Origin: an uncultured Spirochaetales bacterium
GTDB taxonomy: Bacteria > Spirochaetota > Spirochaetia > Sphaerochaetales > Sphaerochaetaceae
NCBI GenBank assembly: GCA_949287505.1
Contig: CASEGX010000120.1
Span: 1 to 55,414, forward strand
DNA length: 55,414 nucleotides
Reading direction: 5' to 3'
The translations under genes were made by a program, and so were the position numbers. The notes beneath the pieces were generated by a model. It saw nothing but the letters and a program-made list of their open reading frames with translations, ran no database searches and was not told the origin of the DNA. Within the stretch, counting starts at the first letter, position 1. Every line of letters begins with the position of its first letter. Positions 50,474-55,414 of this stretch are shown here, in pieces.

Positions 50474-51922
50474 TCATATACTGACAAAATCTCTGAGGAC
50501 TGCCTCAACTCCGGATTTCCTCAGCGCATCAAGAAAATTTTCCACAACGCTCAGAGCAGGAGGAAGAACATCGGGTGCAAGTCCTGCATGAATCAAAAAG
50601 GCTTCCGGATTCATCGCTAGGGGTTCAAGCTCATTCTTTTTAGGATCATCAATGGGCATTCCTTCACCATTTGCATCCTTTGCGATGAAGAAATATTCCC
50701 ATATTGACAACGCAAGAAGAACAGCGCGCATTTCACAGCCATTCCGGAGGCCTTCTTCAAGCGGTCTAAGTATGGCATTTGAGATCTTCTTTGATCCATC
50801 TGAAGCAAGACGGAGGATCGTGTCCGCGATATATGGATTTGAGAAACGTTCAATAAGCTCATCCTTGTACAACGGGATATCAACACCTGGAACCGGAGGG
50901 AGTGTCCGGGTTATCTCCTCCATATACATCTCGCGGATGAATTTCCGTATCAGAGGATTCCCCGCAGCCTCATGCACCATTTTTATCCCCATCATATATG
51001 CAGGATATGAGAGCGCAGAATGTGAACCATTGAGAAGCCTTATCTTCATCAGTTCATATGGCCTTACATCATCTACAACAAGAGCCCCGACACGGGAGAA
51101 ATCAGGGACGGGAGTACAGAATGTATTCTCTATCACCCATTGTCTGAAGGCTTCAGCATGCACAGGACACGAATCATCAACATCAAAATTCTGCTTGAGA
51201 AAGATTATATCCTCATCCGTCGTCCCCGGAGTGATACGGTCAACCATCGTACAGGGGAAAGCCACGGACGATTCAATCCATTCCATTATTTCCGGATATT
51301 TCCTCTTGCAGAACTGCGCGATGCATTTTCTGAGCATCTTTCCATTTTCCGGGACATTGTCACAGCTCATTATCGTGACAGGATGATTGCTTTTGCATCG
51401 CATCTGAAGAGCTGCTGCCAGGAAACCAATTGCCGTTGAAGGCGTGTCACTATCAAGGTCATGGATGATCGCAGGATTATCAAAATCAAGGCTTGCAATG
51501 TCATCACGATAGCAATACCCCTTTTCAGTGATCGTAAGTGTTATGAGATCAACACAAGGAGATGAGAGGATCTCTAAGACCTTCTCTGGATCTGCCGCAC
51601 CATTTGCATACCCTACGACAGGTCCGTTTATGCGCAGATCTCTTGTCCCATCTGGAGAAAGGGAGAGCACACTATACATCCAGTCCTGAGCCTTGAGACC
51701 CTTGATGAAATCAGGAGAGACGGGAAGCGTGTCTATTTCAAATACACCGCCATCATATAATCCCGCTGAAAGAAGCTCATCAAGATATGTCAGGAAGTGC
51801 GACCTGTGGAAATGACCCAGCCCGATATGTGCTATCTTTGCTTTCAGTCCACTCCGGTCATATTCAGGTACCGTAATCCCCTTATTCTTCAAAGCTCCCA
51901 GGTTCTCATTTGAAATTCTCAT
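50474..51922 (-). CDS. Mannitol dehydrogenase/fructuronate reductase-family oxidoreductase
   Basis: This 482-aa polyol-specific long-chain dehydrogenase has an N-terminal NAD-binding region with 'AHIGLGHFHRSHFL' near 28-41 and the catalytic block 'KIRLLNGSHSALSY' (about 290-303; K, N and H residues) in the C-terminal helical domain. Members oxidise mannitol, reduce fructuronate (UxuB) or tagaturonate, and reduce arabinitol; substrate choice is not clear. AGGAGG lies 4 bases before the ATG at 51922, so an 8-residue longer frame is rejected. A hexuronate role would fit the glycan-degradation locus in this window, but the genes are 30 kb apart. Confidence 0.9.
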   Translation of the reverse strand: MRISNENLGALKNKGITVPEYDRSGLKAKIAHIGLGHFHRSHFLTYLDELLSAGLYDGGVFEIDTLPVSPDFIKGLKAQDWMYSVLSLSPDGTRDLRINGPVVGYANGAADPEKVLEILSSPCVDLITLTITEKGYCYRDDIASLDFDNPAIIHDLDSDTPSTAIGFLAAALQMRCKSNHPVTIMSCDNVPENGKMLRKCIAQFCKRKYPEIMEWIESSVAFPCTMVDRITPGTTDEDIIFLKQNFDVDDSCPVHAEAFRQWVIENTFCTPVPDFSRVGALVVDDVRPYELMKIRLLNGSHSALSYPAYMMGIKMVHEAAGNPLIRKFIREMYMEEITRTLPPVPGVDIPLYKDELIERFSNPYIADTILRLASDGSKKISNAILRPLEEGLRNGCEMRAVLLALSIWEYFFIAKDANGEGMPIDDPKKNELEPLAMNPEAFLIHAGLAPDVLPPALSVVENFLDALRKSGVEAVLRDFVSI

Positions 51923-52002
51923 ATAGCCTCCTAAGAAGAAATTCAATCATCTCGGGAGGCATAAAGCAACAGAAATAAGTTCAACCAATATGCTTTAATT
52001 CA

Positions 52003-53934
52003 TTATTCAGCCATTATAGACTCTGCTTCCTTCAGCCAGCTGTCTGCAGCTGCATCGGATGGCATCCTCCAGTCCGAACGAGGGGAAAGGGTGACAGTAC
52101 CAACCTTTGGCCCATCAGGAAGACAGCTACGCTTGAACTGCTGCTGGAAAAAGCGCCTGATGAATACAACAAGCCACTTCTTTATGAATGATGGAGAATA
52201 ATCACCTCTGAAAGACTCACAGGCAATGCGGAATATCTTACGTGGAGAGAAACCACAGCGGACCATATAATAAAGGAAGAAATCATGAAGCTCGTATGGT
52301 CCGACTATATCCTCCGTCACCTGTGATATCAGCCCATCCTTTGCAGGCAGCAGCTCCGGAGATACAGGCGTTGCCAGAATGTCATACAAGACAAGAGAGG
52401 CCTCGTTTGACATGGTATCAGCGGTATGCCGCACAAGATATCTTACAAGCGTCTTCGGAATGGAAGAATTGACTCCATACATGCTCATATGATCACCATT
52501 ATACGTTGCCCATCCGAGTGCCAGCTCTGATAAATCACCTGTACCAATCACTATGCCACCCGTCTTGTTGGCAGTATCCATCAGCACCTGTGTTCTTTCC
52601 CTCGCCTGAGAATTCTCATATGTGACAGAAAGGTCATCCACGCTCTGCCCGATATCCTCAAAATGCTGGAAGACGCTCTTTGTTATATTGATGCTCTGGA
52701 ATGTGACACCAAGAGCAGAAGCAAGCTTCTCAGCATTTGAACGTGTACGTTCAGTTGTACCGAAACAAGGCATTGTTATTGCAATCACGTCCTTCCTGTC
52801 GCGTTTCAACAGATCAAAGGCACGGACAGTAACAAGAAGAGCCAGTGTAGAATCCAGTCCTCCTGAAAGTCCGATGACAGCTTTTGAAGCATGCGATGCT
52901 ATGATTCTTTTCTTCAGGCCATAAGCCTGGAGTGTCAGAATCTCCTCGCATCTTGAATCTCTTTCATTCTCATCGGCAGGAACGAAAGGATGGGAAGGGA
53001 ATACTCTTGTGAGCTTTGTCTCGCATTCCCTGAAAGATACAGGAATATGCTCATACCCATCATCTGAGGAGATGAAAGTATTCATTCTCTGCCGTTCTGT
53101 AATCAGGCGATCTGTATCGATTTCAGAGATCGTCAGTTCTCCGTTATTGAACATTGATGAAGAAAGAACCGAACCATTCTCAGCGATGATGTTGCTACCT
53201 GTAAACACCATATCAGTAGTGCTCTCGCCGTCTGCAGCATCTGCATATACATAGCCTGCAACAAGCCGGGCAGATACGGAGGAGACAAGATTCTTCCTGT
53301 ACTCCTCCTTTCCGATAATCTCATCAGACGCGGAGAGATTGACAATAAGAGTAGCACCATTCAAAGCAAGACGGACGGAAGGAGATTCCGGAACCCACAG
53401 GTCCTCACATATCTCACATCCGACAGAGAGCGAAGAAGGAAGGAGAGAATCGAAGATAATCTTGTTGCCGAATACAACATCTTCCCCCAGGAATCTTACA
53501 ACCTCATTCTCAGACGGAGCTGGAGTGAACCATCTTGTCTCATAGAACTCTCCATATGAAGGAAGGTTTTTCTTAGGAATCAGGGCAAGCACCTTACCGC
53601 TTTTGATAACCACAGCAGTGTTATAAAGCTTGCCTTTGTGTGCATAGGGATAACCGACAAAGATAAGAGCATCGGATGAGGCAGAATCCTTTACAATCGA
53701 AATAAGCGCTTCTTCAGCACTCTGCTGCAGGCTTTTCTGAAAGAAAAGATCTCCACATGTATATCCTGTGACCGAAAGCTCTGGAAATACGAGTACCTTT
53801 ACCCCTGCCCCTTCAGCCTTCCTGATAAGATCGACAATCTCTCCTGCATTGTATACAGGATCAGCAACCTTCAAATCCGGCGATGCTGCCGCGACTTTTA
53901 CAAACCCATCTCTCATACGATTATGATAAAGCAT
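52003..53934 (-). CDS. nadE: Glutamine-dependent NAD+ synthetase
   Basis: This 643-aa two-domain enzyme makes NAD+ from deamido-NAD+, ATP and glutamine. The N-terminal nitrilase-like glutaminase has its E-K-C triad: E52 ('VFPELSVTGYTCG'), K121 ('PKKNLPSYGEFYE') and C176 ('CEICEDLW'). The C-terminal synthetase has the P-loop 'GLSGGLDSTLAL' near 355 and 'TGDLSELALGWATYNGDHMS' further on. Length and domain order match the long bacterial form. The start codon has no clear ribosome-binding site; the in-frame ATG six codons later is an alternative. The gap to the dehydrogenase gene is 80 bp. Confidence 0.94.
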   Translation of the reverse strand: MLYHNRMRDGFVKVAAASPDLKVADPVYNAGEIVDLIRKAEGAGVKVLVFPELSVTGYTCGDLFFQKSLQQSAEEALISIVKDSASSDALIFVGYPYAHKGKLYNTAVVIKSGKVLALIPKKNLPSYGEFYETRWFTPAPSENEVVRFLGEDVVFGNKIIFDSLLPSSLSVGCEICEDLWVPESPSVRLALNGATLIVNLSASDEIIGKEEYRKNLVSSVSARLVAGYVYADAADGESTTDMVFTGSNIIAENGSVLSSSMFNNGELTISEIDTDRLITERQRMNTFISSDDGYEHIPVSFRECETKLTRVFPSHPFVPADENERDSRCEEILTLQAYGLKKRIIASHASKAVIGLSGGLDSTLALLVTVRAFDLLKRDRKDVIAITMPCFGTTERTRSNAEKLASALGVTFQSINITKSVFQHFEDIGQSVDDLSVTYENSQARERTQVLMDTANKTGGIVIGTGDLSELALGWATYNGDHMSMYGVNSSIPKTLVRYLVRHTADTMSNEASLVLYDILATPVSPELLPAKDGLISQVTEDIVGPYELHDFFLYYMVRCGFSPRKIFRIACESFRGDYSPSFIKKWLVVFIRRFFQQQFKRSCLPDGPKVGTVTLSPRSDWRMPSDAAADSWLKEAESIMAE

Positions 53935-53968
53935 TAGACATACATGGTCAAAAACCGTGAGAACAGTC

Positions 53969-55414
53969 TCAAACTGGCAGAATTTTCCACCCTGAGATCT
54001 TTCTTGTCTTTGAGGAGAAACTTATTCCGACTTCAAATATGCTCATACCTTCATTCTCAAGATGAAGATACTTCTCTGTATACCCTCGCTCTTCAATCTG
54101 TCTGATGGCATCTTCTGCATCCCTGTCCACCTTGAGCTCAAAAACATAGATATTATTACCTGCAATAATGACTTCATCAGAACGGCCACGAAGAGTTCTC
54201 TCCTCGCTTATTGCCTGCATGCCTGCAATGACAAAGATGGCATGGAAGATTGAATGGAAGAAACGCTCATCGCTCTTTCCAACAAGCTCATAGGAAAAAG
54301 AATCAAAGTATTCATCAAGACGTGCTTTCATTCCGTCAGAGTCCCCTATTCTGCAAGCCTGACGAAACATCTTAATCCAGGAAGCTATGTTGTTATCCCG
54401 ACTTCTCATGTACCGCACAACAAGATTCTTTGAAAAACTTCCTGCAATTTCATTATTCGGGAAACTCAGGTAGATTAGGGGCTCATCAAAATCTGTTATC
54501 GTCAGATAGCCTGAATAGTAAAGCAGAGCCAGAGTCTCATCCCTATCCAGATCCCCTTCTCTTATTCTCCTTACATCAAACGTATAAAAAGAGGAGAGAT
54601 CTAGTTCCATACGGGTATCTAGCAAAGCAGAAAGATCTTGATACTTCACAAGGTCTACAACCAGTGTCGATACACCTGTCATATCCCAGTAATTCCTGAA
54701 GCGGTATCCTTGGCTGAAGAATTCACCTATCGATACGGGGTTGTAGACGGTAATATCCGAGTCAGGAGAGAACCTGTATCCGTCATAGTACTCCCTTATC
54801 CTTCCTATGAAGCTTTCCCTGTCCTCATCCTTTGATATCTCCATATGCTCATCAATCCCTTCGCCGAAATACTCAAGGAATTCCGTTTCCGTGTATCCGA
54901 ATGCTGCTGCGAACACAGGATTCATGGATATATCCACGAGATTGTTCATTGCAGAAAAGATCGACATGTTCGCCAGCCTTAGTACCCCCGTGATGAAGAA
55001 GAACCTTATCCTCCCGGAGTTCTTCTTGATGGTCGCATAGAATGCATTGAATGTCTTCCTGATTATCTGGCAGAGCGCTGCATCATCACTGTTGCTTGTA
55101 ACCGGAGCATCAAACTCATCGACGATTATCACCACAGGCCCTTTCTCATCAGACAATCTTACTATGAGCTCGTCGAGCATATCTGCAGGATTCGAGGCAT
55201 CTCCGAGTTCAACTCCATTTATCTTTCCCTGATATCTTATATGCCTGCATACCTGCTTATGGAGATCTTCCTGCCCGTTGATCTCCATGCCGCTGAAATC
55301 GAAATGAAGCACGGGATATGGGCGGAAGTCATAATCCGTCTTCTCTGCGATATAGAGTCCCTTGAACAGCTCTTTCTTTCCTTCAAAGAGAGAGTGAAGC
55401 ATTGAGCAGAAGAG
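53969..55414 (-). CDS. AAA-ATPase-like/DUF1703 protein, 5' end beyond the window
   Basis: At least 481 residues are visible, and the frame stays open to the window edge. The conserved N-terminal Walker A region ('RPRRFGKT' in this family) lies outside. Present are the Walker B-like 'VVIIVDEFDAPV' block, 'FITGVLRLANMSIFSAMNNL' and the C-terminal nuclease-like DUF1703 domain with 'RGRSDEVIIAGNNIYVFELKVDRDAEDAIRQI' (split near 430-460), keeping D, E and K of a PD-(D/E)XK core. This family is common in gut Bacteroidota and spirochaetes, often in many copies per genome. The function is unknown. The ATG at 55402 is internal, not the start. Confidence 0.85.
   Translation of the reverse strand, partial: LFCSMLHSLFEGKKELFKGLYIAEKTDYDFRPYPVLHFDFSGMEINGQEDLHKQVCRHIRYQGKINGVELGDASNPADMLDELIVRLSDEKGPVVIIVDEFDAPVTSNSDDAALCQIIRKTFNAFYATIKKNSGRIRFFFITGVLRLANMSIFSAMNNLVDISMNPVFAAAFGYTETEFLEYFGEGIDEHMEISKDEDRESFIGRIREYYDGYRFSPDSDITVYNPVSIGEFFSQGYRFRNYWDMTGVSTLVVDLVKYQDLSALLDTRMELDLSSFYTFDVRRIREGDLDRDETLALLYYSGYLTITDFDEPLIYLSFPNNEIAGSFSKNLVVRYMRSRDNNIASWIKMFRQACRIGDSDGMKARLDEYFDSFSYELVGKSDERFFHSIFHAIFVIAGMQAISEERTLRGRSDEVIIAGNNIYVFELKVDRDAEDAIRQIEERGYTEKYLHLENEGMSIFEVGISFSSKTRKISGWKILPV

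Overview
The window reads as chromosomal DNA of a host-associated spirochaete, most likely a Treponema- or Sphaerochaeta-like gut bacterium. This is inference from three things: many solute-binding-protein ABC importers whose signal peptides end in AGG(S/A)SE without a lipobox cysteine, YesM/YesN-type regulators, and a moderate GC content. No rRNA or tRNA gene was seen. Genes are tightly packed, with 4-8 bp start/stop overlaps.

Region 1 (1-8 kb, minus strand) is an operon reading TPR protein, RidA-type protein, then a complete oligopeptide/dipeptide ABC importer (two permeases, two ATPases, binding protein). An iron-dependent alcohol dehydrogenase lies upstream, separated by its own terminator. 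Region 2 (8-23 kb) is a glycosaminoglycan-type utilisation locus. A YesM/YesN-like two-component pair diverges from an operon encoding a sugar ABC importer without its own ATPase, a heparinase II/III-type lyase, a GH88 unsaturated glucuronyl hydrolase, a second and different heparinase II/III-type protein and a discoidin-like domain protein. A third lyase, resembling the first, lies convergent to it. None of the degradative enzymes shows a signal peptide, so breakdown of imported oligosaccharides probably happens in the cytoplasm.

Region 3 (23-30 kb) carries an NAD-dependent epimerase/reductase-like protein, a YitT-family membrane protein and three MATE transporters. One MATE gene diverges from a MerR regulator across a dyad that looks like its operator. 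Region 4 (30-33.9 kb) is an accessory patch with gene decay: an HNH endonuclease, a GNAT toxin/antitoxin pair whose toxin has an in-frame amber codon, an HTH pseudogene with two frameshifts, and a PD-(D/E)XK nuclease-like protein preceded by a frameshifted small gene whose stop overlaps its start.

Region 5 (33.9-44.3 kb) looks devoted to nucleoside- or ribosyl-type substrates. A LysR regulator diverges from a second ATPase-less sugar ABC importer that is translationally coupled to an ADP-ribosylglycohydrolase homologue and a TIM-barrel isomerase/epimerase. Next come a GntR regulator, an AzgA-like purine permease with an unusual hairpin-rich leader, and two different adenosine/adenine deaminases. 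Region 6 (44.5-55.4 kb, minus strand) has an AAA/DUF234 ATPase, a GMP synthase lacking its glutaminase domain, a five-gene TetR-flavodoxin-monooxygenase-FMN reductase-DUF362 redox operon with paired operator-like repeats, a mannitol/fructuronate dehydrogenase-type enzyme, glutamine-dependent NAD+ synthetase, and an AAA-ATPase-like/DUF1703 protein cut by the window edge.
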